The position numbers and the translations under genes were made by a program. From Deltaproteobacteria bacterium (lineage in GTDB: Bacteria > Myxococcota > Kuafuiibacteriia > Kuafuiibacteriales > Kuafuiibacteriaceae), in the NCBI GenBank assembly GCA_016713425.1, contig JADJPE010000005.1, positions 6,864,001-6,928,000 on the forward strand: a DNA stretch of 64,000 bases, read 5' to 3'. Positions 34,734-44,058 of this stretch are shown here, one piece after another (the stretch's first letter is position 1; each line of letters begins with the position of its first letter). The notes under the pieces are model-generated. The model did no database searches. It worked only from the letters and a program-made list of their open reading frames with translations, and was not told where the DNA came from.

Positions 34734-35220
34734 GTCCGACCGACATCGAGTCAGGCTCCCTGTTCGCGTTACAAGGCTCCTTGTTCGCGTCGAGCTCGCC
34801 GACCGCCCCGTCTATCGATCCGATGGGGAAGTTGTTCCGGGGCGCCTCCGCTGGCTGCCGGGGAGGCACCCGCTTTTTTAGGCACCGAGCGCCCCCCTGC
34901 CGTCGATGAAGATGACGCGAAGGCTCCGTCTCGGACGAATCCTCGGCTGCGGGTGCCCAATTTCGGTTCATGACGGTTTTCAAGCGGCGAAGGCCTTCGG
35001 ATGCCATGCATAACCCAATTAGCCGGCCTCGAGTTGGACGCGGACGTCGACCGAGTCGTGAAGAGCCATGTCGAACCGCGAAGCCCATCGCCGAAGTCGT
35101 GCCGGACAGGTTATCGTGAGATCGTCGACTAGGTTGCGTTATTTGCAGCACCGAGTCGCGAGCGAATCGGTCCACGAGTGCCGCTTCGGTGTCGACGCCA
35201 AGCGCGGACGTTGGCGGGCG
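34734..35220. other. Intergenic stretch of about 490 bp
   Basis: Two imperfect copies of AGGCTCC(C/T)TGTTCGCGT lie near 34752 and 34775, and the terminator-like hairpin is at 34840-34879. Short open frames on both strands lack start-site support and known motifs. I see no RNA gene. It may be decayed coding sequence, since it is long for this window. Confidence 0.5.
34840..34879 (+). terminator. Rho-independent terminator candidate
   Basis: GGGCGCCTCC at 34840-34849 pairs with GGAGGCACCC at 34862-34871 (one mismatch), with a 12-nt loop, and six T residues follow at 34874-34879. It probably ends the transcript of the 64-aa membrane protein. Confidence 0.6.
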
Positions 35221-37041
35221 TTAGTCGACGCGAAGAACCTGACCAGGAAGGATGGGCCGACTTGACGGGAGACCATTCATGCGAACCAGCCAATCGACCG
35301 TCGTTCCGTATCGCTGGGCGATCGTCCACAAGGACTCGCCGGATCGAACACGATGACTGGAGCTCGACCTCCCGGCCTTTGAGTTCCGCGATGACACCAG
35401 GACCTCTGAAGTCAGCGTCTTCACGCTGCTCGACGATCCCAGGTTCGAGGACGGCCGAAAATGCGGCGCCGCCGCGCGGAGCCCACGGGTCGATCGTCCA
35501 GCGGCCTTCGGGCCACTTGGGCCCGGATAGATCGCGAGCTTCTCGCCAACCCTGAGCGGTCGTCGAGTCCAGCGACCGTTCCAAAGCCGCAGCATCTTCA
35601 CGCTCACACGATACCGTCGGCCAATCGTCCAAAGCGACTCGCCGGCGCGCACGACATGCACAATGCGTCGAACACCCGATGGCCGATAGCGGTCACCAGG
35701 AAACGAAGCGGACGGAGGCTCTTCGATCGGCAGCGACGAAGCCATCGCCAAGGGGACAGGGACGATCAGGCCTTCGACGGTCTCGAGGTCGTCCAGCGTC
35801 CGTCGATTCACCTCGAGCATGCGCTCGACCGGAACTTGAAATCGCTCCGACAAGGACTGAACGGTCTCGTCTCGGCCAAGGCGATGATAGCGGTAGGTTA
35901 GGCGCCCTTCTGCCCCCTCCACATCCGCCTCCGCCGCTTCGAGATTCGCGCGGCAGACGTCTGACACGCCCTTCGGAACACGCACAACGTAGCTTTCGCC
36001 CGGCGGTGTAATCGCCCACCGAAGTGCGGGATTGAGGTCGCGAAGTGTCTGCTCGACGTCCACGCCACAGAGTTGCGCCAACGACTTGAGGTCGGTCGCG
36101 AGTTTGACCGTTACGACATCCCAGGCAAGGGGCTCCTGGTACTCGACCTCTGCGAAGCCGTACCGATCGGCTTGTTTGCCCACCCGCGCCGCTGCGAGAA
36201 GCTTCGGAACATACTGACGCGTCTCGCGCCTGAGACGTGAAGTCCGAGACAAGGTCCAGAAATCACGCCGACCGCTCGCACGCATCGCGCGGGCGACCCT
36301 CGCCCCCCCGGCGTTGTATGCGGCCATCGCCAAATGCCAGTCGCCGAAGCGACCGTACAGAGCCTTGAGATAGCGCGCCGCCGCGTCCGTGGATTTCTCG
36401 AAGTCTCGGCGCTCATCGACCCAGAAGTCGACCCTGAGGTCCAGCGACTTGGCCGTCTTCTCCATGAATTGCCAGGGCCCCGCCGCTCTCGCAACCGAAT
36501 AGGCGTGGGGTGAGAACCCACTTTCGATCATCGACAGGAAGACGAGATCCCGTGGCACTTCGTGGCGCTCGAGAATCGACCAGAAAAGAGGGACGAAACG
36601 GGTGGACCGCGCAAGCCAACGCTCATACCAATGGCGCCCCCGGCCGGTCAGATATTCGACCCACTGATCGACCCTCGGATCCTCGATCATCGGGATGTCA
36701 TAGGCGATGGTGCCGGTTTCCGTCAGAACCGGGCGAACAAACGGACGCCGAGGATCGGCTACGGCGGCATCGCCACCCGACGCATCGGTCGCCTCGATGG
36801 TTGCCGCCAGCTCATCCTCCAAGTCAAAGTCATGCGCCAACGTCCCCGTCGAGGTGCCTGCCGTCGCCCACGCGTCGCCAGGTGCCTCCGCTATCCTATC
36901 GACGCCGCGCGTCGAACCCGACCAAAGTGCGCAACCCGGGAAGAGAAGGACGAGGACCGAAAAGAGCCATGCCCGTAGGATTGGATCTCGTCGCACTCGG
37001 CGCGTGCGAGGCAGGACATTCATTCGCGGCATGCGGTTCAT
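35221..37041 (-). CDS. Lytic transglycosylase lipoprotein with LysM domains (MltD-like)
   Basis: This envelope enzyme cleaves the glycan strands of peptidoglycan. From ATG 37041 (GGAA close by; 37032 and 37023 are alternatives) a basic n-region and hydrophobic segment lead to the lipobox LLFPGC. The SLT domain (about 130-290) has the catalytic Glu in IESGFSPHAYSVARAAGPWQ, and AAYNAGGARV. Three LysM-like segments follow: one diverged (YRYHRLGRDETVQSLSERF), then VVRAGESLWTIGRRYRVS and RVRSGESLWTIAQRYGTT. The linker between the last two is Ser-rich. It lies downstream of a cytochrome and a BadF-type kinase on the same strand. Confidence 0.93.
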   Translation of the reverse strand: MNRMPRMNVLPRTRRVRRDPILRAWLFSVLVLLFPGCALWSGSTRGVDRIAEAPGDAWATAGTSTGTLAHDFDLEDELAATIEATDASGGDAAVADPRRPFVRPVLTETGTIAYDIPMIEDPRVDQWVEYLTGRGRHWYERWLARSTRFVPLFWSILERHEVPRDLVFLSMIESGFSPHAYSVARAAGPWQFMEKTAKSLDLRVDFWVDERRDFEKSTDAAARYLKALYGRFGDWHLAMAAYNAGGARVARAMRASGRRDFWTLSRTSRLRRETRQYVPKLLAAARVGKQADRYGFAEVEYQEPLAWDVVTVKLATDLKSLAQLCGVDVEQTLRDLNPALRWAITPPGESYVVRVPKGVSDVCRANLEAAEADVEGAEGRLTYRYHRLGRDETVQSLSERFQVPVERMLEVNRRTLDDLETVEGLIVPVPLAMASSLPIEEPPSASFPGDRYRPSGVRRIVHVVRAGESLWTIGRRYRVSVKMLRLWNGRWTRRPLRVGEKLAIYPGPSGPKAAGRSTRGLRAAAPHFRPSSNLGSSSSVKTLTSEVLVSSRNSKAGRSSSSHRVRSGESLWTIAQRYGTTVDWLVRMNGLPSSRPILPGQVLRVD

Positions 37042-37120
37042 TTCCAGACGGAAGCGAGTGCCCAGCAAGAGAAGCCTGCGCAGCGTCAAGTGAGCCGGCA
37101 CGGGAAAACGAACATCCGAC

Positions 37121-38929
37121 TCATCGGCTCCGGCGTTGATGCCCAGGACCCGTGATCTGGGAAAGATACTCTTCATAGGCAAACCCATCGCTATGCTCAG
37201 GCACGTGGCACTGGCCATCGCACGTCGACTTCGTGGTCTCCAAAGTGATCGATTCGGCCTTCTGGTCTCCGACGTGGAGACTGCCAGGACCATGACAGTT
37301 CTCGCAACCCACGTCTTTCAGCACACCGAGGTCCTTTAGACGACAAAAACCCCCCGGCTGTCTGTAGCCCACGGTATGACATCCGATGCACGTGAGGTCG
37401 AAGTGTTTGCCTTCGTCTTCGAGCGTGGCCCATGCGCGCGCATGTTTCGTCGTCTTCCAGAAAGCGAAAGCCTCTTCGTGGCACGATCGGCAAACCTCCG
37501 AACCCACAAAGACGACCGGGGAGTCTTTGGTCGGTGCGCAGAGCGCTGGGTCCCCCTTCTCGAGATTGAGCGCCTGAAGCTGGTCGTAATAGCCCTTCAG
37601 CATCTGGCCCACACCGGGGTCGGCGGGGATCTCGGTCCCTAGCGGAATCAGCTCAACGCCAATGTGCGGCCCGGCCAGGGGCGCCGAAGGTTGAAGCCCC
37701 GAAGTCAAGCTCGCCTCGAGGCGCGCCATCTGAGCCTGGCGACCGCGCACGGCCGCAGCCTTCGACGGATCGCGGCCCCAGGCCTCGATCTCGATCGCAT
37801 ACGCCTTGAGACGCCGCTCGACCATCATGCGCTGCTTCGCGAGCAAAAGCGCTCGATCGTCGAAGGTGAACGGACGCGGCGGTGTATCGAGACCCCAACG
37901 AATCGAAAGACGGCCCACGTGCTGGCCCTGGCTGCCGGCTTCGACGATCAGGACTCCGGCGACCTGTTCCGGTGTGCTGACCGGAGACTCGATCGCCGAT
38001 CCTGGCGCGCGAACGATGACGTCAATCCCGGGCACATTCCTGGCGAGCGTGCGCGCCGCATTCTCGCCCACGTTCGCCAATACCACGACAACCTCAGCCC
38101 CCCGCGCCTTCAGAGCGTTGACCTCAGCAGAAACCGGCGGTGCGTACTCGATCACCGACACTCGGGCGCCGATCGCCGCGACACGCTCCGGCGTCGATAC
38201 ACCGGTCACGCCGATCTTGATGCCACCCACATCGTGCAAGAACGAACGGGCGACGCTCGGCCCACCCTCGCGGCGCGCGGGCCGGACATTCGCGGACACG
38301 AGACGAACCGCACCGTTGCGCTGCAAGTCGGATAGGAACTCGACGCCTTCGACGAGCTCGCCCTCCGAAACGTTGATCGCGAGCGCCCCAAGCTGTTGAT
38401 ACGCCCGGGCAAGGAGCGAAGCCTTGAGGCGGTGTTGAGCTCGCGTCTCCGGGAGGAGCTTCGACGAAGGAAACAGCAAGTTGCCAGCGTCGATAAGGCC
38501 ACGCGCCGACGCCCCTCGTCGGACAACCGTCGCCAGCCTCTGAAGTCCCCCGAGGGGGCGTGTCGTGCAGCCACAAGGCTCAATGAAACCGTCGACGCTC
38601 GTCGTGAAGAAGACATCAGCAACTCGCCCGGAAGCGGACGCCGACATTGCCGGGGCGGACGCCGACATTGCCGGGGCCGACGTCGTGCCGAGCTCGCCGG
38701 TCTGCGCCACGCCGAGGACGAGCGGGGCGCCGCCGCCACGAATCGACGCCGCGTCGACGCTGGGCTCCAGCGACCTCGGCGGGCCGCTGTCCTGCTGGCG
38801 GCAAGACACGGCGGACGCACTCAGCCAAACCGTGATGGGAAGAATCCACGGCAAGCGCAACAAAGAGGATGATTGAAAGCGGGGAGACGAAATCGAAAAC
38901 ACGATCGACCCTCTTCTGGATGGCTTCAT
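37121..38929 (-). CDS. 5'-nucleotidase-like / multihaem cytochrome c fusion
   Basis: The 602-aa protein starts MKPSRRGS, with a hydrophobic segment and a lipobox-like AVSC near residue 43. Residues 100-330 resemble the metallophosphoesterase part of UshA-type nucleotidases, beginning FFTTSVDGFIEPCGCTTRPLGG. Residues 460-590 hold haem sites CRSCH, CIGCH and CENCH plus CDGQCH, a CX3CH variant. This is the cytochrome c554-like arrangement known in several Deltaproteobacteria. Whether the phosphoesterase part is active is unclear. Ser/Ala/Met repeats (APAMSASAPAMSASA, 21-bp units) lie near residue 85. It is 3 bp downstream of the kinase gene. Confidence 0.88.
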   Translation of the reverse strand: MKPSRRGSIVFSISSPRFQSSSLLRLPWILPITVWLSASAVSCRQQDSGPPRSLEPSVDAASIRGGGAPLVLGVAQTGELGTTSAPAMSASAPAMSASASGRVADVFFTTSVDGFIEPCGCTTRPLGGLQRLATVVRRGASARGLIDAGNLLFPSSKLLPETRAQHRLKASLLARAYQQLGALAINVSEGELVEGVEFLSDLQRNGAVRLVSANVRPARREGGPSVARSFLHDVGGIKIGVTGVSTPERVAAIGARVSVIEYAPPVSAEVNALKARGAEVVVVLANVGENAARTLARNVPGIDVIVRAPGSAIESPVSTPEQVAGVLIVEAGSQGQHVGRLSIRWGLDTPPRPFTFDDRALLLAKQRMMVERRLKAYAIEIEAWGRDPSKAAAVRGRQAQMARLEASLTSGLQPSAPLAGPHIGVELIPLGTEIPADPGVGQMLKGYYDQLQALNLEKGDPALCAPTKDSPVVFVGSEVCRSCHEEAFAFWKTTKHARAWATLEDEGKHFDLTCIGCHTVGYRQPGGFCRLKDLGVLKDVGCENCHGPGSLHVGDQKAESITLETTKSTCDGQCHVPEHSDGFAYEEYLSQITGPGHQRRSR

Positions 38930-38932
38930 GAT

Positions 38933-39955
38933 TCAGCTCGCGGCCGCCGAATGCATGCTGAGGCGGCAAAGACGGTTGATCTCGCCACTTCCGACGCGGA
39001 GTTTGTGCGCGAACGACAAAGGAGCGTGCCCGACCAGATCGCGAGCGAACAGCACCGCACCCACCGCAGGTTCGACGTCGAGCAATATCACGTGCGCTTC
39101 GTTCACGGTATGTCGGATGCGACGCTCGGTGGCGTGAACGAGCAGATCGTGGCCCGGTGCCTCGAACATCGTTCCCCCGAGAACGACCACCGCATTGGCG
39201 CCCCGAAGCACGAGCGCACGCATCGCGGCCGCTGCGGCCGCGCCCAGACGCGCGCCCGTGTCTTCAATGATTCGCAGCGCCATCCCATCCCCTCGCGCGG
39301 CTTGCTCGAACAAGCTTCCCACGACCCGCGTGATGAGAACCTCGGGGAGAACGCCACGAACCATCAGCGTCGGGATCTCTTCGACGCCCTCGACCCCGAG
39401 CGCCCCCGGGACGCTCCCGGAAAGCGTCGACGGGCCGATCCGTCCGTCAGAGGCCATCCATGCGGCCGCGACGGCACGCATCGCGAGATCTTCGCCGTAG
39501 CCAACATCCCCCGAGATCGGGCCAAGACCTCCGACCTGGTGGCGGCGTCCGTATCGGTCGCGTCCCACACAGCTCGTCCCCGTTCCGGCGAGCAGTCCGA
39601 CACCGACCGCATCCTTCGTGACCGCACGAATCGGCAACAACGCCTGATTCTCTACGAAACGTCGGGGAACAGGCGCGACCTCGGCAATCATCTGCTCCAC
39701 GACCGCCATCTCCGGGGCGCGGTCAGCGCCCGAGATGCCAAAGGTCGCCGCCGTCAACTCGGATAAGCGAAGCCCTGCGGCGCGCAACGCGATGTCGACG
39801 GCAGCCTGGATCTCTTTCGCCGCCGCCGTCTTGCCAATGCTCTGGTGGTTGCATCCGCCGGTCCGAGCGGCGGCCAGGATCGCCCCCGACTCGTCCGCGA
39901 TGATGGCGACGGTCGCGCTGCTCCCGCCATCGAGCCCCAGGTAGCGTTCCTTCAC
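38933..39955 (-). CDS. BadF/BadG/BcrA/BcrD-family kinase, N-acetylglucosamine-kinase-like
   Basis: The 340-aa protein has ASKHA ATPase motifs: LGLDGGSSATVAIIAD (phosphate 1), FGISGADRAPE, GVGLLAGTGTSCVGRD (phosphate 2) and VVVLGGTMFEAPG (adenosine). The single-subunit form without Fe-S Cys residues points to a sugar kinase such as GlcNAc kinase rather than a 2-hydroxyacyl-CoA dehydratase activator. The next minus-strand genes are a nucleotidase-cytochrome and a lytic transglycosylase, so peptidoglycan sugar recycling is plausible but unproven. Confidence 0.88.
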   Translation of the reverse strand: MKERYLGLDGGSSATVAIIADESGAILAAARTGGCNHQSIGKTAAAKEIQAAVDIALRAAGLRLSELTAATFGISGADRAPEMAVVEQMIAEVAPVPRRFVENQALLPIRAVTKDAVGVGLLAGTGTSCVGRDRYGRRHQVGGLGPISGDVGYGEDLAMRAVAAAWMASDGRIGPSTLSGSVPGALGVEGVEEIPTLMVRGVLPEVLITRVVGSLFEQAARGDGMALRIIEDTGARLGAAAAAAMRALVLRGANAVVVLGGTMFEAPGHDLLVHATERRIRHTVNEAHVILLDVEPAVGAVLFARDLVGHAPLSFAHKLRVGSGEINRLCRLSMHSAAAS

Positions 39956-40078
39956 GACGTTGCATCCTGTTCGGCGGAAGCGCGAGCGTCAACTCTTGGG
40001 TCGACACGATATCCTCGAGCGATAGGACGGGTGCGAGAAATGCGCGAAGGATGGTAGAAGGTCACGACCGAAAGACCA

Positions 40079-41557
40079 ATGCGCCCACACCCTCGGTTTC
40101 ATCGGACTCGGCTTTGGGTCCCGCTCGCCGTCGCGATCATGGGCGCTGGAGCGAGCCTAGGTTGCGTCGCCCTCGACCGACGACCGCCGTGGGCAACGGA
40201 AGCCTATGCACGCAGCGTTCTGCAGGTGGAAGCCGCCGCGTCCAAGGCCCCCGCCGCTACCGGGATCCTCCACGTGGGCTGGGCAAGGTTGGCGTTTCCG
40301 CTCCCCGAACGCGCACCCTTGGCCGGGTATGGTGAACGCATCAACCGGCCGCACGCGTCCTCCGCGGACGCCAACGAAGCGCTGTATGTTCGCGCTTTCG
40401 CCCTCGAAGTCGGCCATCGGCGCGCTATCATCTTCACGGCTGACCTCCTCTTGATCGAGCGACCGCTGGCTGATCTGGTGCGCGCACGGATCGACGCCGC
40501 GCAGCCGGGAACACAAACCTTCTTCACCGCGAGCCACACGCACTCCGGCCCCGGGGGATACGCCCGCGGCAAGATCTTCGAAATGGCATTCGGCACATTC
40601 GACCGCGAGATCCTCGACGCGCTCGCGGCAACGTTCACCCGGGCGGGTCTTCTCGCCCTCGAGAACCGAGCGCCCGCCCAGTTCGAAGCCGTGGAAGTCG
40701 TCGTCGACGGGGCGGTCGCAAATCGTATTGAACGCAACGGCCCAGTGGATGATACGCTCGTGCTCTTTCGCTTTGATCGTGCCGACGGTCGGCGCGCTGC
40801 GCTCTACAGCTTCGGCTGTCACCCAACGACCCAAAGTCGTGACAGCCTGTCTCTCTCGGCCGACTACCCAGGCGACGTCGCGCGCGCCATCGAAGGCGTC
40901 GACGTGGAGGTCCTCGCGTTTGCGGCCGGGGGCGTCGGCAGCGCAGAGCCCGCTGACAAGGATATCGCGCAACGCCTCATCCCCAAGGTACGCGAGGCTT
41001 TGCGCCTCGCGCACCCACCAACGCGTCAGGCTCGACACGCCCCGCGCATGAAGCACACCTCGCACGCGCACATCCAACGCGTTCCACGTGCGCGGGAGCG
41101 CGAAAGCCACCTTGCCTTCACCCGAGTCACCCTTCCATTTCCACCCGTTCGCTATCGCTTCTCCGACGCGCTCATGCTGCCGGCGCCGCTCGTATCTCTC
41201 GCGGTCGGATTCGATCGATTCGACCTCGGCGCGCTGGTCTTGAACGAGGCCGGTCTCCTCTTTGTCCCCGCCGAGATGAGCGGCGAACTCACCCGAGCGG
41301 CGCGGCGCGCGGCGCACCGAAATGGATTCAAAACCCTCGCGGTCCTACCGTTCGACGGCACGTATGCAGGCTACGTCGGCTCGAGGCGCGCGTATGACCT
41401 CCCCGACGAAGCCGTCCTCCCTTTGCACCGCTACGAAACGCGAACATTGAGCTTCCTTGGCCCGTGGGGCGGTGACCTCATCGCGAATCTGAGTCTCCGA
41501 TTGCTGTCCGGCGTTCGAGCGCGTGCACGACAAGAACCGTCCGACGGCGGTTGGTGA
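40079..41557 (+). CDS. Neutral/alkaline ceramidase-like lipoprotein
   Basis: The 492-aa protein has a hydrophobic N-terminus ending in a lipobox-like ASLGC. The family zinc site appears as TASHTHSGPGGY near residue 155 and GCHPTT near 250; AAGGVGSAEP near 280 aligns with the region that carries the catalytic Ser in neutral ceramidases. It is shorter than full-length neutral ceramidases (about 640-780 aa) and seems to lack the C-terminal Ig-like domain. It could hydrolyse ceramide or a related N-acyl lipid at the cell surface. A His/Arg-rich insert (about 320-350) interrupts it. Confidence 0.8.
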   Translation: MRPHPRFHRTRLWVPLAVAIMGAGASLGCVALDRRPPWATEAYARSVLQVEAAASKAPAATGILHVGWARLAFPLPERAPLAGYGERINRPHASSADANEALYVRAFALEVGHRRAIIFTADLLLIERPLADLVRARIDAAQPGTQTFFTASHTHSGPGGYARGKIFEMAFGTFDREILDALAATFTRAGLLALENRAPAQFEAVEVVVDGAVANRIERNGPVDDTLVLFRFDRADGRRAALYSFGCHPTTQSRDSLSLSADYPGDVARAIEGVDVEVLAFAAGGVGSAEPADKDIAQRLIPKVREALRLAHPPTRQARHAPRMKHTSHAHIQRVPRARERESHLAFTRVTLPFPPVRYRFSDALMLPAPLVSLAVGFDRFDLGALVLNEAGLLFVPAEMSGELTRAARRAAHRNGFKTLAVLPFDGTYAGYVGSRRAYDLPDEAVLPLHRYETRTLSFLGPWGGDLIANLSLRLLSGVRARARQEPSDGGW

Positions 41558-41649
41558 GGCCACATACAGGATTTACCACTAAACACTCGACGACCGGGCG
41601 TGCTGGATCTTTGTTCGCCACGGACGGCGAGAAATGCAACGCTTCGAGA

Positions 41650-42219
41650 ATGGTCGCCGAACTCGCGCCCGGATTCCTGGTCGCATCGCCCAGCCTCACC
41701 GATCCGAACTTCAAACGTAGCGTCGTCCTTCTGATCGACCATCGCCCAGAAGGCTCACTGGGCTTCGTGGTGAACCGCCCGGCCCAGAACGTCACGTTCC
41801 GGGGCGTCGTCGACGAGCTGGGATTTGCGCCCGAAGATCATCCCCCCCCTAACCTTCCGGTGATGGTCGGTGGTCCGGTTCAACCGCACACTGGATGGAT
41901 CGTGTTCGACCCGACCACCGCCGCAGGGACCGACGACGATTGCATCAAGGTCAGTGAAAAGCTCTCCGTCAGCGCCTCTCGTGACTTCTTGCGCGACGTG
42001 GCCCGGGAGCGTTCGGTTTCGCGCCATCTTCTGATCCTCGGATACGCCGGATGGGGTGCTGGCCAGCTCGACCAAGAGATTCGCCAAGGGGCGTGGATTC
42101 CGGTCGACGTGAAGGAGTCGATCCTCTTCGAGACCCCTTGGGACGACCGATGGAAGGGCGCGCTCGCGGTACTCGGCATCGAACCCGCTTACCTCGTAGG
42201 TCAAATTTCTGAGGCCTAA
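41650..42219 (+). CDS. YqgE/AlgH-family protein (DUF179)
   Basis: The 189-aa protein has the family hallmarks LAPGFLVASPSLTDPNFKRSV, SLGFVVNRPAQ, MVGGPVQP and LGYAGWGAGQLDQEI. The family role is not settled; it is often linked to regulation or to the RuvX (YqgF) gene, which is not adjacent here. ATG 41650 begins the homology; the open frame upstream reaches into the preceding gene. No strong Shine-Dalgarno is visible. Confidence 0.93.
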   Translation: MVAELAPGFLVASPSLTDPNFKRSVVLLIDHRPEGSLGFVVNRPAQNVTFRGVVDELGFAPEDHPPPNLPVMVGGPVQPHTGWIVFDPTTAAGTDDDCIKVSEKLSVSASRDFLRDVARERSVSRHLLILGYAGWGAGQLDQEIRQGAWIPVDVKESILFETPWDDRWKGALAVLGIEPAYLVGQISEA

Positions 42220-42326
42220 TCAGCGGGATCAGTGATTTCTGGCGGATATCTGGTCATTCCCCACTTTGGTCGCCGTGAACGCGAAGATCGGTGCTGCTTC
42301 TTCATCGACGTGATGACATGGCCGGT

Positions 42327-43838
42327 CTAGTCGCCCGCGCGCGGTTTGCGTCGAACGCGCTTCGTGCTCGAGGCCGTCCGTCGGTTGGATGGCTTCGCGT
42401 CAGCCCCCGCGCTCGGACCTGCACCTGCGCCCGCGCCCGCGCCGGCATGGCCACCGGGGCGGCCACTTCCACGGGCATCGGGACTGAGACGCTTGGATCG
42501 AGCATCCGCTTTGGTCTTCGCTCGGACGCTCGCTTTGCCCGGCTTCTTCTTAGCCTCTTTGGAGGTCTTAGCCTCTTTGGCTGGTCTCCGTTTCCTCGAA
42601 ACGACTTCGGCACGTCCGGGGCGCTTGGTTCGCGCGTCGCCGTCGCCGTCGCCGTCGGTGAGCGGTGCTGCGGTGAGCGGTGCTACGGTGGGCGGCTCTT
42701 CGGTGAGTGTCGCGCTCCGACTCCGACGAAAGCTGACGGCGTCCGTGACGGCATCGGCCTTCTTGGGGATTTGGGTGCCAGAACGCTCAAGTACGATGGC
42801 CGCCGCCGAACCGGCAGAACTCGTGGTGTCACGCTCGGGCTCCTCGGGGCGCTCGAGCGGGACATCGAGCACGGTCCGTAGCCCTGGGGACATGGTGACG
42901 ACGACCGACACGGCTGAAAGCACGGTCGCCACTGTGCAATCGTCGCCCGGCAGTTCGCCCTCGAAGTGAATGGGCGGCTCGCCCACGATGTCGATCGTAT
43001 CGCGCGGCTCTGGCTCGTCGAGCGCCATCGTCAGCTCGAGCGTAATGATCTCCCGCCGCGTCCGATAGCCACGCGCAATCTGGTAAATGCCGCGGACGCG
43101 TCCCGCCGGGACCGCGCCCAAAGTCGACGTCGTCGCCGTATCGGCAAGGAGCGGCGAGAGCGCCTCGGTCGTCTTGTCGAGGCTGATGCCTAGGCCCTTC
43201 GACACCAAACGAAGCGACGAACCAAGGCCAGCGTGTCCGACCGTGCCGTTTCGAATCGCGTCGCCAAAAGCTTGCGGCGTCATACCGACACCGATCTTCG
43301 CTTGGAGTTGCGCGCGCCGTGTCGAGGCATCGACCACGCGCACGACGCGAATTCGCCGAATGTTCCGCGTCGCCTGCGAGAGCGTCACGGGGAGACGATC
43401 CATCGCGAATCCCGGATTCACGCCCGTCGCCAAGATGACCACGTCCGCGGCCCGCGCTCGCTCCTCGATGCCCGGGCGAAGCTGAGAGAGCGCACTGTCT
43501 GGGTCCGCCATGTTCTCACAGGTGGTGACCACATGCGCCCCGTGCTCAATGCAAAGTTCGAGCGTAGGCGACAGCGCCTCGACACTCGACGTCGAACAAA
43601 TCACCGCCACTTCCGGACGCGCACGCGAGAGCATCGCCCCCACGTCCGCATCGATCGGAACGCCAAGACGGCCTTCACCGATGATCTCGCCCAGATCTCG
43701 CCCCGCTTTGGTTGGGTCCGAGTCGACCACGCCCACGAGACTCACGCGCGCATCCTCGAACGCGGCGCGCGCGATCTCCTGCCCAATCCAGCCGAGTCCA
43801 ACGATTCCGATTCGGATCCTGTCGTACAACCTGACCAC
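42327..43838 (-). CDS. Dihydrodipicolinate reductase-like NAD(P) dehydrogenase with Ala/Lys-rich C-terminal tail
   Basis: The GTG at 43838 gives an N-terminal IGIVGLGWIGQEIA Rossmann motif. The catalytic part (about 1-350) has VVICSTSS-like AVICSTSSVEA and ATGVNPGFAMDRLP, features of DapB-type and 2,4-diaminopentanoate dehydrogenase-like proteins. DapB itself is shorter (about 270 aa), so this is probably a relative. From about residue 370 the chain is Arg/Lys/Ala-rich and disordered, with PAKEAKTSKEAKKKPGKAS and GAGAGAGAG runs, like histone H1 or AlgP tails. The tail may bind nucleic acid or polyanions. No Shine-Dalgarno is clear. Confidence 0.8.
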   Translation of the reverse strand: MVRLYDRIRIGIVGLGWIGQEIARAAFEDARVSLVGVVDSDPTKAGRDLGEIIGEGRLGVPIDADVGAMLSRARPEVAVICSTSSVEALSPTLELCIEHGAHVVTTCENMADPDSALSQLRPGIEERARAADVVILATGVNPGFAMDRLPVTLSQATRNIRRIRVVRVVDASTRRAQLQAKIGVGMTPQAFGDAIRNGTVGHAGLGSSLRLVSKGLGISLDKTTEALSPLLADTATTSTLGAVPAGRVRGIYQIARGYRTRREIITLELTMALDEPEPRDTIDIVGEPPIHFEGELPGDDCTVATVLSAVSVVVTMSPGLRTVLDVPLERPEEPERDTTSSAGSAAAIVLERSGTQIPKKADAVTDAVSFRRSRSATLTEEPPTVAPLTAAPLTDGDGDGDARTKRPGRAEVVSRKRRPAKEAKTSKEAKKKPGKASVRAKTKADARSKRLSPDARGSGRPGGHAGAGAGAGAGPSAGADAKPSNRRTASSTKRVRRKPRAGD

Positions 43839-44058
43839 GGCCCGGAGGCTAACCTCTTCGTCTGTTGAGCTCCAATCTATGGCCGGTCGATGGACCGGTC
43901 GATGGACCGACCCTTGCCCCGTCGAGGGATCATCGCGGCTGTGCGCGGGGCGGCGAACCACGGCGAACCGCGCCGAACCGTGGCGCGCGGCCAAACATAA
44001 GTCGTGAGATTTAATGCGAATTCGCGGCCGAGGCGAAGGACGCCCTGCCAACGCCGCG

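Noticed and set aside
34633..35175. 180-aa minus-strand frame in the gap before the lytic transglycosylase
   Set aside because: It has no ribosome-binding site or motif and overlaps the small membrane protein gene and the terminator hairpin.
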